NCBI GenBank assembly: GCA_021463195.1
Contig: JAJTXZ010000041.1
Span: 1-41,992, forward strand
Reading direction: 5' to 3'
Origin: Anaerolineae bacterium
GTDB lineage: Bacteria; Chloroflexota; Anaerolineae; UBA4142; SHND01
DNA: 41,992 nucleotides
Both the position numbers and the translations under genes were made by a program. The notes beneath the pieces are model-generated. The model made no database searches. It was not told the DNA's origin and saw nothing but the letters and a program-made list of their open reading frames with translations. Positions 32,182-41,241 of the stretch are shown in pieces (within the stretch, counting starts at the first letter, position 1; every line of letters starts with the position of its first letter).

Positions 32182-32733
32182 TTATCCGCTTTTCAATCCG
32201 TTGGCAGCTTTCTCATACCATCGCGCAATCCAGCCACTCACAAAATATCCCAACGCGCCTGCAATCAACGCGGGAATCAACGCGAGCCATGGCACGAACG
32301 GCGATTGAATTGTATTGTCGCGCGCAAACAATAAATAGATTGCGATGAAACAGAGCCAACTCACGACGAGCGCGTACAATCCCATCAGAATCCCAATCGT
32401 TACGCGATAACGCCGCGCATTTTTCAACGGATAAAAAAAGATGCGCGTGATAATGCTCATCAAAATGCCGCCCGTCGCGCCGACAAAAATTCCTGCGGGA
32501 ATGCTGAACAAGCCGCCCGCCACCGCGCCGATGAGCCAGAAAATGAAAATACCAAATATCACAGGAATCGCGTTCGTTAATTCAAGTAATTCCGTCCCGC
32601 GATTTGTCACCGCCGCCGCCGCGCCAAACACCGCGAACAGCGCGCCAAAGATCGCTTGCACGGTCAAGGCAATAACGATGCCGCACGCTGTCGCGCGCCA
32701 GAGAATGTTCCAGAAAAGTTTCAGCGTGGGCAT
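32182..32733 (-). CDS. Polytopic membrane protein of unknown function
   Basis: The product is 183 residues with about four membrane segments (IVIALTVQAIFGALFAVFGA; IPVIFGIFIFWLIGAVAGGLF; ILMGLYALVVSWLCFIAIYLLF; WLALIPALIAGALGYFVSGWI) and Gly-rich loops. I recognise no family; the Gly/Ala-rich helices resemble small permease-like or DUF membrane proteins. It lies between the T-box leader and valS, in the same direction, so a T-box readthrough transcript would cover it. No ribosome site is visible; the bases before the ATG are TAATCTTTATC, part of a dispersed repeat. It may be an insertion that separated the leader from valS, or a true co-regulated gene. Confidence 0.6.
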   Translation of the reverse strand: MPTLKLFWNILWRATACGIVIALTVQAIFGALFAVFGAAAAVTNRGTELLELTNAIPVIFGIFIFWLIGAVAGGLFSIPAGIFVGATGGILMSIITRIFFYPLKNARRYRVTIGILMGLYALVVSWLCFIAIYLLFARDNTIQSPFVPWLALIPALIAGALGYFVSGWIARWYEKAANGLKSG

Positions 32734-32735
32734 GA

Positions 32736-32886
32736 TAAAGATTAGAGATTAGAGACTCGCGTATTGCACTATTGCGCCATTGCGCTATCGCACAAATCCA
32801 AAATTCAAATAATCTCCAGTCTCCAGTCTCCGGTCTTTAATCTCCAATCCTCAACCAAAAATCAGAAATCCAAAATCCCAAATAAA
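32736..32886. repeat. Mixed short dispersed repeats between T-box and membrane gene
   Basis: 32736-32757 holds GATTAGAGATTAGAGACT. 32762-32795 holds ATTGCACTATTGCGCC units. 32811-32854 holds AATCTCCAGTCTCCAGTCTC units. 32855-32885 holds AAATCAGAAATCCAAAATCC units. All are low-complexity copies of families seen elsewhere in this window. No coding frame is evident. Confidence 0.75.
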
Positions 32887-33210
32887 AAACCCCCTCCACC
32901 TCAAGGGCGAAAGGGATTCGCGGTACCACCTTGTTTAGTGCGATAGTTCGATAGTTACGTAGTGCGATAGTTAAAGAATAATTTTGCATCTTCACTATCG
33001 CACCATCACACTATCGCACGACGGCACTATCTCTACGCTATATCGGGCGGACCCGCAGTCCACTACTCGCGCAGCGATTATTGCTGCAACGTTCGCGAAC
33101 TGAACTCGGCGGCGACGTTCGGTCTTTTATTTACGAGAATGGTTCTCAGCCATCGTATCCGACGACCATTCTTTGCTGTCGCAACAATTTACCTACTCTT
33201 CCGCGTCAAC
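32887..33210 (-). promoter_or_regulatory. T-box riboswitch leader
   Basis: The minus strand has AAGGTGGTACCGCG (32932-32919), the highly conserved T-box sequence that pairs with the free tRNA acceptor end. A GC stem (CCCTT..CGCC..GGTGG..AGGGGG) and TTTTTT (to 32887) form the terminator. Stem I starts at about 33210: GACGCGG pairs with CCG-AA-CGTC, and AAGAGTA is the usual GA/loop E element. A GTA at 33134-33132 on the 3' side of stem I fits a valine specifier, agreeing with valS downstream; I hold the specifier only moderately. The linker between stem I and the T-box contains GATAGTGCGATAGTG repeats. The promoter is at 33217-33246. Confidence 0.85.
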
Positions 33211-33216
33211 ATCATC

Positions 33217-33246
33217 GTATTAAATTATGACAAAAGTATATGCCAA
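33217..33246 (-). promoter_or_regulatory. Promoter of the T-box transcript
   Basis: The -35 is TTGGCA (33246-33241), the spacer is 18 bp, and the -10 is TAATAC (33222-33217). The start would be near 33210, at the base of stem I. Confidence 0.5.
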
Positions 33247-33270
33247 TTCGCGGCAAGGTCAAATAATTGT

Positions 33271-33870
33271 TTACACCTCGCGCCGCCCCTCCAGCGCCCG
33301 CGTGAGCGTCACCTCGTCCGCGTATTCCAAATCGCCGCCAACGGGCAAGCCGCGCGCGAGCCGCGTCATCCGAATGCCGAGCGGCTTGATGAGACGTTCC
33401 AAATACATCGCGGTCGCTTCACCCTCCAAATTCGGATTCGTCGCCAACAAGACCTCTTGCACGCGCCCATCACGCAACCGCGCCAACAATTCCTTGATAC
33501 GCAAATCTTCGGGGCCCACGCCTTCGACCGGCGAAATCGCGCCATGCAGCACATGATACAAACCTTTGTATTCGCGCGTGCGCTCCAGCGCCACCAAATC
33601 GAGCGGCTCTTCAATCACGCACACAATAGAATAGTCGCGCGTTTCATCGCGGCAAATACCGCACGGATTTTCTTCGGCGATATTTTGGCAAATCGCGCAA
33701 ATCGTGATTTTCTCGCGCAGATCGCGTATCGCTTCCGATAATTGCTCAACTTGGAGTTTAGGCGCGCGCAGCAAATAAAACGCGAGCCGCTGCGCGGTTT
33801 TGGGACCAATGCCCGGCAAACGGTGAAATTCGTCAATCAAGCGCGTCACAGAACGCGGCATAGTATCCAT
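33271..33870 (-). CDS. recR: Recombination protein RecR
   Basis: The product is 199 residues of normal length. It acts with RecF/RecO in loading RecA on gapped DNA. It has the helix-hairpin-helix [20 protein letters not shown] (about 11-30), a C4 zinc finger ([19 protein letters not shown], about 57-75) and a Toprim domain ([45 protein letters not shown]). The ATG at 33870 has GAGGG upstream at an 11-base distance. In many genomes recR directly follows ybaB and dnaX; here a CHAD gene and a cyclase gene stand between. The T-box transcript starts just downstream of its stop. Confidence 0.97.
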   Translation of the reverse strand: MDTMPRSVTRLIDEFHRLPGIGPKTAQRLAFYLLRAPKLQVEQLSEAIRDLREKITICAICQNIAEENPCGICRDETRDYSIVCVIEEPLDLVALERTREYKGLYHVLHGAISPVEGVGPEDLRIKELLARLRDGRVQEVLLATNPNLEGEATAMYLERLIKPLGIRMTRLARGLPVGGDLEYADEVTLTRALEGRREV

Positions 33871-33945
33871 ACCGATTTTTCCCTCGCAGGCGCGACGATA
33901 GGTCGCGTTTGAATTTTAGAATCCCGCGCAATACGCGCAAGCATC

Positions 33946-35766
33946 TCAGGCGTCGCGCGCGAAATCCGTTTCGAGTCGCCATAACAAAATTGATTCAGCG
34001 TGACCGCGCAGTTGCGCCTCGAACGGTTCAGCGCGCCGCAGCTTTTGCGCTGTCAGCCATTCGCGCACTTCGGGGTCCTGATACACCCCATCCGACAATA
34101 ACAAATGCTTGCCGTCCGCCAAACTCGCGATCCGCGCGGCAATATTTACCGTCGTGCCAAAATAATCGAGCCGTCCATTCAAATTCACGGCAATACAAGC
34201 GCCCGAATGAATCCCCACTTTGAGCTCCAACGGCGGCGCGGCGCCAGAGCTGGTTTGGAGCGCGCGCTGCGCCGCTTGCATCGCGCGCATTGCGTTCACA
34301 GGACGCCGAAAGACCGCCATCACCGCATCGCCCATCGTTTTTACCAACGCGCCTTCATTTTCCGTCACCGCCGCGCGCAAAATATCAAAATGATGCAGCA
34401 CGCGGCCAAACGCGGGCGCGTCGCCGATTTGACGATACAATTCTGTCGAACGTTTCAAATCCGTAAACACCAGCGTCAGATTGCCCACCGAAAACTGTTC
34501 GCCCTGCCGCAACGCCTCATTGGCAAACAAATCGCGGAACGATTGCAGCGCGGTCACATCCGCCGCCGTCGCCGCTTGATCGCTCCACGCCCAGCGTTCC
34601 AAAATAAACAGCTGCTCAACGGCGGTCGCGTTTTCAAAAATCAAATGCGGCATCAAATTCACGCGCGGTTCCGCCTCTGTCCAATCCGCTTCTTCCACGC
34701 GCAACGTCGCCTCTGGCGCGCCCTGCGGTTCGGCAAATAGAAATTTCCCGCCGCGTTTTTTCGGCGTCCGCAGACGATATCGCCCCGCTTCCAGCGGCAG
34801 CGCAATCGTCGCGACCGTGCGCGGCGGAAGATGATGCTGCGCGTAAATATGCGGCGTGACTTGCGGTCCACCCAAACAATAGACGCGCGTATTCACCGCG
34901 CGCACCGCCGCGTTCGGATGAAACGTCAATTCCACCGAACGGTCGAAATTCACTTGATAATCAATCTTGCACGAATCGCAATGCGCCTCTTTATAAATTT
35001 GATTCAATTCCGGCGCGCGATAACTCGCCCCGCGACACAAGGGACACAACAAGTCCCATTCCAAATCCAACACCCCCGCGCGCGTCGCATATAAAAATAA
35101 TTCCAGCCCCGCGCGCCGCGTCACCCCCCACTCGTCGGCAAAAACATACGGGCGCATGCGCGCCAACGCGATTTCGTCGCCATATTCTATCGTCTGCGCC
35201 AAACGTTCCAACAACGCGCGGTCAAAACCCTGCGCCAACAAAGTTTGACGCGCCTTGTCCCAGCGCGTTCGACCGCCAGACGCCAACGCGGAAATTTTAC
35301 GCATTGGCATCGCCGCAACGCCTTGACGCAATTCCGCGTCATATTGCCGCACCGCGCGCGCAATGCCCGCCCGCGTCATAATGCCGATTTGCCAAGGCAC
35401 GCTCAACAAGCCCAACAGATTGCGCGGCGTGACGCGCGCGCTGTAACGCAAATGCGTGCCGCCATCCGCGCGTGGTTGAAACTCGACCTGAATCGTGGCT
35501 TGCGCCAACGGTCCGCCGCGATAACGCCGCACCACCGCAAAGCGTTGTGGACGCACCCATTCAAACGGTTCTTCATCCCATTCGATGGGAACGCCCAAAA
35601 AAGTAAAACCAAGGCGACGGTCCGCGCCGCGTTGTTCAATCATACGCGACTGCAGCGCGGGAATACCCACATCGCGATTAAAGCGATTCGTGTCCGCGAC
35701 GCGCGTCCACAGCGCGTCCGGCGACGCGACCGTGTCAAATTCCCAAAGATAATTGAATTCGCGCAC
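33946..35766 (-). CDS. Class III adenylate/guanylate cyclase with SRPBCC and zinc-ribbon regions
   Basis: The product is 606 residues. An N-terminal SRPBCC/START-like domain (about 1-150: NYLWEFDTVASPDALW...FEWVRPQRFAVVRRY) is followed by a region with two cysteine pairs, CPLC and CDSC (about 240-275), and a DUF5939-like beta segment. The C-terminal class III cyclase domain (about 425-595) has LVFTDLKRSTELYRQIGD (first metal Asp), ALVKTMGDAVMAVF (second Asp, with a Lys that suits ATP) and GTTVNIAARI (Asn and Arg of the catalytic site). All essential residues are present, so it probably makes cAMP. The GTG at 35766 has no ribosome site. It lies 75 bp upstream of recR and 54 bp downstream of the CHAD gene. 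Confidence 0.85.
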   Translation of the reverse strand: MREFNYLWEFDTVASPDALWTRVADTNRFNRDVGIPALQSRMIEQRGADRRLGFTFLGVPIEWDEEPFEWVRPQRFAVVRRYRGGPLAQATIQVEFQPRADGGTHLRYSARVTPRNLLGLLSVPWQIGIMTRAGIARAVRQYDAELRQGVAAMPMRKISALASGGRTRWDKARQTLLAQGFDRALLERLAQTIEYGDEIALARMRPYVFADEWGVTRRAGLELFLYATRAGVLDLEWDLLCPLCRGASYRAPELNQIYKEAHCDSCKIDYQVNFDRSVELTFHPNAAVRAVNTRVYCLGGPQVTPHIYAQHHLPPRTVATIALPLEAGRYRLRTPKKRGGKFLFAEPQGAPEATLRVEEADWTEAEPRVNLMPHLIFENATAVEQLFILERWAWSDQAATAADVTALQSFRDLFANEALRQGEQFSVGNLTLVFTDLKRSTELYRQIGDAPAFGRVLHHFDILRAAVTENEGALVKTMGDAVMAVFRRPVNAMRAMQAAQRALQTSSGAAPPLELKVGIHSGACIAVNLNGRLDYFGTTVNIAARIASLADGKHLLLSDGVYQDPEVREWLTAQKLRRAEPFEAQLRGHAESILLWRLETDFARDA

Positions 35767-35820
35767 GGCGATTACATCCGTTCCTTGCGTTCAACGCTTG
35801 CCTACGCGCGGCAAGTCGCG

Positions 35821-36732
35821 CTATAACCGCGCGGTCAACGCGCCCAATGTTTTGCGGAACCATGGCGAAACCAGCGCGGCATAAAATTGCGGCGCTTGCG
35901 CGCGCCGCAGCGCCACTTGCGCGCGCAAAAAAACTTGATACCGCGTCAGCGCATGAAATTCCGCATCGCCAATTTGATTCTCCGCGCGTTCATCTGGGCG
36001 CGTTAGATATTGCGCGACAAACTCGTCGCTCACCACCGCGTCCTGCATCTCGCCCAACAAATCTTGCAGCGCAATCAAAACATCAATCAATTTTTGTGGC
36101 TGCGTCTTGGAACGCCGCGCCGCGGTCAACGGCGCGCTAAAAAATTCCAAAAGATAGCGCAGCCGTTTAACCTCAATCCGAAGCGCATGCAAAATTTGGG
36201 ACGGCGCGTCATCCACCTGCGTTTCATACGCGCGCACGATGCCGTACTGTTTCCACATCAACGCGCCCAGTCGGTCCGCCACGCGCGGCGACGCCATGGG
36301 TTCGCGTTCGTCGAGCAGCGCCGCCATACGAATCGTCCATTCTCGATACACCTCGCCGCTCAAAAATTGTTCCAGCGCGATTTGCCGCGCCGCCCGCGCG
36401 CGCGTCCACCTCTCGTTCAATCCGCCCAACGCGTCGCGGTCTTGGAGCGATGCCTGCGCGCGATATGCTTGCAGCGCCGCCAGCAACACATCCAAATTGC
36501 GCGCCGCGCCCAACACATCGCGCAGCGTTTCCAACGCGGGCAGCGTTTTGACAACGCGCTTGCGCGCAAGCGTCCCGCGCCCAAAACGCAAACCCGATTT
36601 GAGTCGCCGACACGCCACGCGCATATCATGCGTCGCTTGAACATTTTCCGACGCGCGCGCCGCGTCTTCCAGCGCGCGCATTTTTTTCAAGGACTGCGCC
36701 AGGACCAGACACCAGGCATCGCGCATGGACAT
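35821..36732 (-). CDS. CHAD domain protein (polyphosphate-binding type)
   Basis: The product is 303 residues from ATG 36732. It is helical and Arg-rich, with the CHAD hallmarks: THDMRVACRRLKSGLRFGR (about 34-52) and ILHALRIEVKRLRYLLEFF (about 180-198) as the two basic His-x-x-R-x-x-x-(R/K)-(R/K) helices, plus a long coiled core. CHAD domains bind inorganic polyphosphate on these basic helices. No CYTH domain is fused. It sits between ybaB and the cyclase gene on the minus strand, spaced 119 and 54 bp. A weak TTG start at 36771 is possible but lacks support. The pairing with a cyclase suggests a joint signalling role (inference only). Confidence 0.9.
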   Translation of the reverse strand: MSMRDAWCLVLAQSLKKMRALEDAARASENVQATHDMRVACRRLKSGLRFGRGTLARKRVVKTLPALETLRDVLGAARNLDVLLAALQAYRAQASLQDRDALGGLNERWTRARAARQIALEQFLSGEVYREWTIRMAALLDEREPMASPRVADRLGALMWKQYGIVRAYETQVDDAPSQILHALRIEVKRLRYLLEFFSAPLTAARRSKTQPQKLIDVLIALQDLLGEMQDAVVSDEFVAQYLTRPDERAENQIGDAEFHALTRYQVFLRAQVALRRAQAPQFYAALVSPWFRKTLGALTARL

Positions 36733-36851
36733 ACTTGAAACAAGCGTAGGTTTCACGATGAATTCATACAAAAACGCGCCGCGCGCGAACGATTACCGCG
36801 CGCGGCGACGCGAACCGAGCGCGACACGCCGCGCGCGGCGCGCCAGCTCAC

Positions 36852-37210
36852 TCAACCCATGCCCAAAAGGCCTGCGCCCATGCCGCCCGTCACCGCATTC
36901 ATGCGCTGCGACGCCACGGTCTGCGAACGTTCGTGCGCTTCATTCACCGCGGCCATCAATAAATCTTCGAGCATCGTCGCGTCGCTCGCCGATTCTTGGA
37001 TGGCTTCGGGACTAATTTTGATCGCCAAGATTTTTTGATGACCGTTCATCGTCACAGTCACCATGCCGCCGCCGACAGTCGCGCTAACTTGTTCATGCTC
37101 CAACTGATTCTGCGCCTCGAGCATTTTCTTTTGCAGCTCTTCGACCTGTTTTTGCAGCGCGGCGGGATTGAAACCGCCCATGCCGCCTTTAGGAAAACCC
37201 TTGTTTTTAC

Positions 37211-37214
<4 letters not shown>
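36852..37214 (-). CDS. ybaB: YbaB/EbfC nucleoid-associated protein
   Basis: The product is 120 residues, typical of the YbaB/EbfC family of dimeric DNA-binding proteins. After a Gly/Met-rich N-terminus comes LQKQVEELQKKMLEAQNQLEHEQVSATVGGGMVTVTMNGHQKILAIKISPEA (helix plus beta hairpin), then DLLMAAVNEAHERSQTVASQRMNAVTGGM. The ATG at 37214 overlaps the dnaX stop (ATGA), with AGGA about nine bases upstream, so it is coupled to dnaX, as in many bacteria. The C-terminal GGMGAGLLGMG tail is common in the family. Confidence 0.95.
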
Positions 37215-38860
<1,646 letters not shown>

Positions 38861-38867
38861 GGCAAAA

Positions 38868-38896
38868 AGAATAACAGAATAAAGACGGATTGGCAA
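38868..38896 (-). promoter_or_regulatory. Promoter of dnaX, leaderless layout
   Basis: The -35 is TTGCCA (38896-38891), the spacer is 17 bp, and the -10 is TATTCT (38873-38868). The GTG start of dnaX follows seven bases later, and no ribosome site is present. Confidence 0.6.
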
Positions 38897-38960
38897 ACGA
38901 ATTAGAATATTGAGATTAAAATTTAACGCCAGAGCGCGCGCGAAAAGTCGCGCCTTGCGA

Positions 38961-38990
38961 TGCGCGGCGCGATATGCGCGGCGCGATATG
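38961..38990. repeat. 14-bp tandem repeat (about 2.1 copies)
   Basis: TGCGCGGCGCGATA occurs at 38961-38974 and 38975-38988 and begins again. It lies in the gap between the divergent dnaX and polyamine-synthase-like genes. Confidence 0.8.
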
Positions 38991-38993
38991 CGC

Positions 38994-39022
38994 TTAGGCA
39001 TTCCAGCGTTTGCCTTTATAAT
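38994..39022 (+). promoter_or_regulatory. Promoter of the polyamine-synthase-like gene, leaderless layout
   Basis: The -10 is a perfect TATAAT (39017-39022). The -35 is weak (TTAGGC, 38994-38999). The GTG start at 39031 lies eight bases after the -10, at the expected first transcribed base. Confidence 0.55.
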
Positions 39023-39030
39023 TTCGCCCT

Positions 39031-40554
39031 GTGCCAAATCATTTTTTACGCGTGATTGTGTTTAGCGCGGGATTTGCGTCGTTAGGCGTCGAACTTGCCG
39101 CGTCGCGTTTGCTCGCGCCCTTTTTTGGAACGTCGTTGTTAATTTGGGCGAATCTGATTGGCGTGATTTTGCTATATCTCAGCGTCGGTTATTGGCTCGG
39201 CGGCAAATGGGCAGACCGCGACCCGCGCTCGCGCACCTTGCTGCTTATTCTCGCGGCGGCGGGCTGCGCGGTCGGGCTTGTGCCATTGATTGCCGCGCCG
39301 CTCTTGGCGCTGGCGATTCCGGCGCTCGCGCAGTTCAATGCCGAACTCGGACTCGTTTCTTTTGTCGGTGTCGTCATTCTCTTTGCCGTCCCCGTCACGC
39401 TGCTCGGCTGCGTGCCGCCCTTTGCGCTGCGGCTCGCCACGCGCCAAATCAACACCGTTGGCGCGACCAGCGGCGGCTTGTATGCGCTCTCGACCGTCGG
39501 CTCGATTCTCGGCGTATATCTCACTGTCTTTTGGTTCATTCCAACGATTGGCACGCGGCTCACCTTTGCGCTGTTTGCGACGGTCTTGCTCGGCGTCGCG
39601 CTGTTTGGTTTCGCGCGCGCGCGCGCCGCGATTTTGACGCTCGTCATCTGCGCGGCGTTGTTGGGCCTTGGCGGCTTGACGCTGCAAAATCGCGCCACCG
39701 CCATCAAGCCGCTGCCGAATGTGATTTATGAAACCGAATCGCCGTACAATTTTATCCAAGTCATTGACGAAAACCCGCTGCGGCTCTTGACAGTAAACGA
39801 AGGGCAAGCGTATCAATCGGTGTATTATCCCAACACAATTTTGCTCGGCGGTTATTGGGATTTATTCTTGGTGACGCCATTTCTCACCGACGCCGCGCCG
39901 CCGCGTTCGTTGCTCGTCGTCGGACTCGCCGCCGGAACTGTGACCAAACAATTCGCCCAAGTATTTCCCGATATTCAAATGGACGGCATCGAAATTGACC
40001 CCGCCATCGCGCGCGTCGGACGCGAATTCTTTGCGATGAACGAGCCGAACTTGAACGTGATTGTTGACGACGGACGCGCGGCGTTACGCGAGAACAACAA
40101 GCGTTACGATATAATCGTCGTGGACGCGTATCGGCAGCCGTACATTCCGTTTCATCTGGCGACGGTTGAATATTATGAGGAATTGCGCGCGCATTTGACG
40201 GAACGCGGCGTTGTCGCCATCAACGCGGCGCGCACGCCGAACGACGCGCGTTTGGTCAATGCATTGGCCGCCACGCTCAAACAAGTTTTTCCTACCGTTT
40301 TGCTTTTGGATTATCCGAACGACACCAATACGATTATTCTCGCCGCGTCCGACCCTATCACGCCGCAAACTTATCAAGCGCGGCTCGCGCAGCTGGATAC
40401 CGCGCCGTTGGCGGAGGTCGCGCAGCTTGCGCGCGCGAACGTCCGCGTATTCGACGGCGACGGTCTTGTTCTGACCGACGACAAATCCGCCGTCGAGAAT
40501 TTGATTCATTCGATTATTTTCGATGCGACCCTATTTTCAGGAGAACAAAATTAA
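39031..40554 (+). CDS. Membrane protein with fused spermidine synthase-like domain
   Basis: The product is 507 residues. The first 225 hold about seven membrane segments (FASLGVELAASRLLAPFFGTSLLIWANLIGVILLYLSVGYWLGG; AGCAVGLVPLIAAPLLAL; SFVGVVILFAVPVTLLG and others). This is the usual membrane half of bacterial fused spermidine synthase-like proteins. The second half (about 230-507) is a methyltransferase-fold synthase domain: SLLVVGLAAGTVTKQF (about 291-306), DGIEIDPAIARVGREFF, VDDGRAALRENNKRYDIIVVDAY. The conserved acidic residue of the active site is in the last segment. Real polyamine activity is unproven in this family. GTG 39031 is apparently leaderless. The next gene starts directly after its TAA. 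Confidence 0.85.
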   Translation: MPNHFLRVIVFSAGFASLGVELAASRLLAPFFGTSLLIWANLIGVILLYLSVGYWLGGKWADRDPRSRTLLLILAAAGCAVGLVPLIAAPLLALAIPALAQFNAELGLVSFVGVVILFAVPVTLLGCVPPFALRLATRQINTVGATSGGLYALSTVGSILGVYLTVFWFIPTIGTRLTFALFATVLLGVALFGFARARAAILTLVICAALLGLGGLTLQNRATAIKPLPNVIYETESPYNFIQVIDENPLRLLTVNEGQAYQSVYYPNTILLGGYWDLFLVTPFLTDAAPPRSLLVVGLAAGTVTKQFAQVFPDIQMDGIEIDPAIARVGREFFAMNEPNLNVIVDDGRAALRENNKRYDIIVVDAYRQPYIPFHLATVEYYEELRAHLTERGVVAINAARTPNDARLVNALAATLKQVFPTVLLLDYPNDTNTIILAASDPITPQTYQARLAQLDTAPLAEVAQLARANVRVFDGDGLVLTDDKSAVENLIHSIIFDATLFSGEQN

Positions 40555-41220
40555 ATGAAGTCTTTGTCCCCGCGCGTCGCGACCATCTTGCAGTGGCTGT
40601 TGACTTTGCTAATGCCCTATGTGTTGGTTATCAGCAGCTTGTATCTTTTTATGACGCCGCAATTCATCGCCTGGCAATACGCGCAGCCCGATTTTCCACC
40701 GGCCGATCGTTTCACGCCTGACCAACGCGCCTACAACGCGATTGAAACCGTGCTGTACACGCGCGGCGAACGCACTGAACAACAATTACAAGCTTTGGGC
40801 GTATACAACGAACGCGAAATAAAACATCTGGTGGATGTATATCACGTCTCGCGCCCCATGCTATTCTTGAATCCTATTTTTATTTTGATAATGCTTGGCG
40901 CATTCATTTTGTTGTGGCGCAATCCAGCGACGCGGCGCCGCGCGGGCGCGGGACTGGCGTTCGGCGGCATCTTGACCTTTGGTCTCGTCGGCGCCATTGG
41001 TTTGGTCGCGGTGTTCGCGTTCAACACCTTTTTCGTCGCGTTCCATCGCGTCTTGTTCGCAGGCGACACCTGGCTGTTTAATTATTCCGACAGTTTGATT
41101 CAGTTTTATCCTGAATTATTTTGGATGAAAGCGTCGTATGGCATCGCGCTGTTTACGCTGGGCGGCGCGGTCTTGTTCACCGCGTTAGGCGCGTGGATAA
41201 TGCGACGCGCGCCGCGTTAA
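40555..41220 (+). CDS. DUF1461 (TIGR01906-type) integral membrane protein
   Basis: The product is 221 residues with about four membrane segments (LQWLLTLLMPYVLVISSLYLFM; PIFILIMLGAFILLW; AGLAFGGILTFGLVGAIGLVAVFAF; ASYGIALFTLGGAVLFTALGAWI). It carries the family's recognisable FHRVLFAGDTWLFNYSDSLIQFYPELFW segment (about 162-190), near-identical in style to TIGR01906 proteins. The role of the family is unknown. GGAG about 11 bases before the ATG and an immediate TAA-ATG junction with the upstream gene make it the second gene of a two-gene unit. A long hairpin terminator overlaps its stop codon. Confidence 0.85.
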   Translation: MKSLSPRVATILQWLLTLLMPYVLVISSLYLFMTPQFIAWQYAQPDFPPADRFTPDQRAYNAIETVLYTRGERTEQQLQALGVYNEREIKHLVDVYHVSRPMLFLNPIFILIMLGAFILLWRNPATRRRAGAGLAFGGILTFGLVGAIGLVAVFAFNTFFVAFHRVLFAGDTWLFNYSDSLIQFYPELFWMKASYGIALFTLGGAVLFTALGAWIMRRAPR

Positions 41221-41241
41221 ATAACGCGGCGCGCGTTTTTT
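41205..41241 (+). terminator. Terminator overlapping the DUF1461 stop codon
   Basis: ACGCGCGCCGCGTTA (41205-41219) and its complement (41222-41236) form a 15-bp stem followed by TTTTTT to 41241. It ends the two-gene plus-strand unit and abuts the stop of the convergent amidase gene. Confidence 0.9.

Noticed and set aside
32937-33031. CRISPR-like array
   Set aside because: Units are 8-9 bp, degenerate and without unique spacers, so this is a short tandem repeat, not CRISPR.
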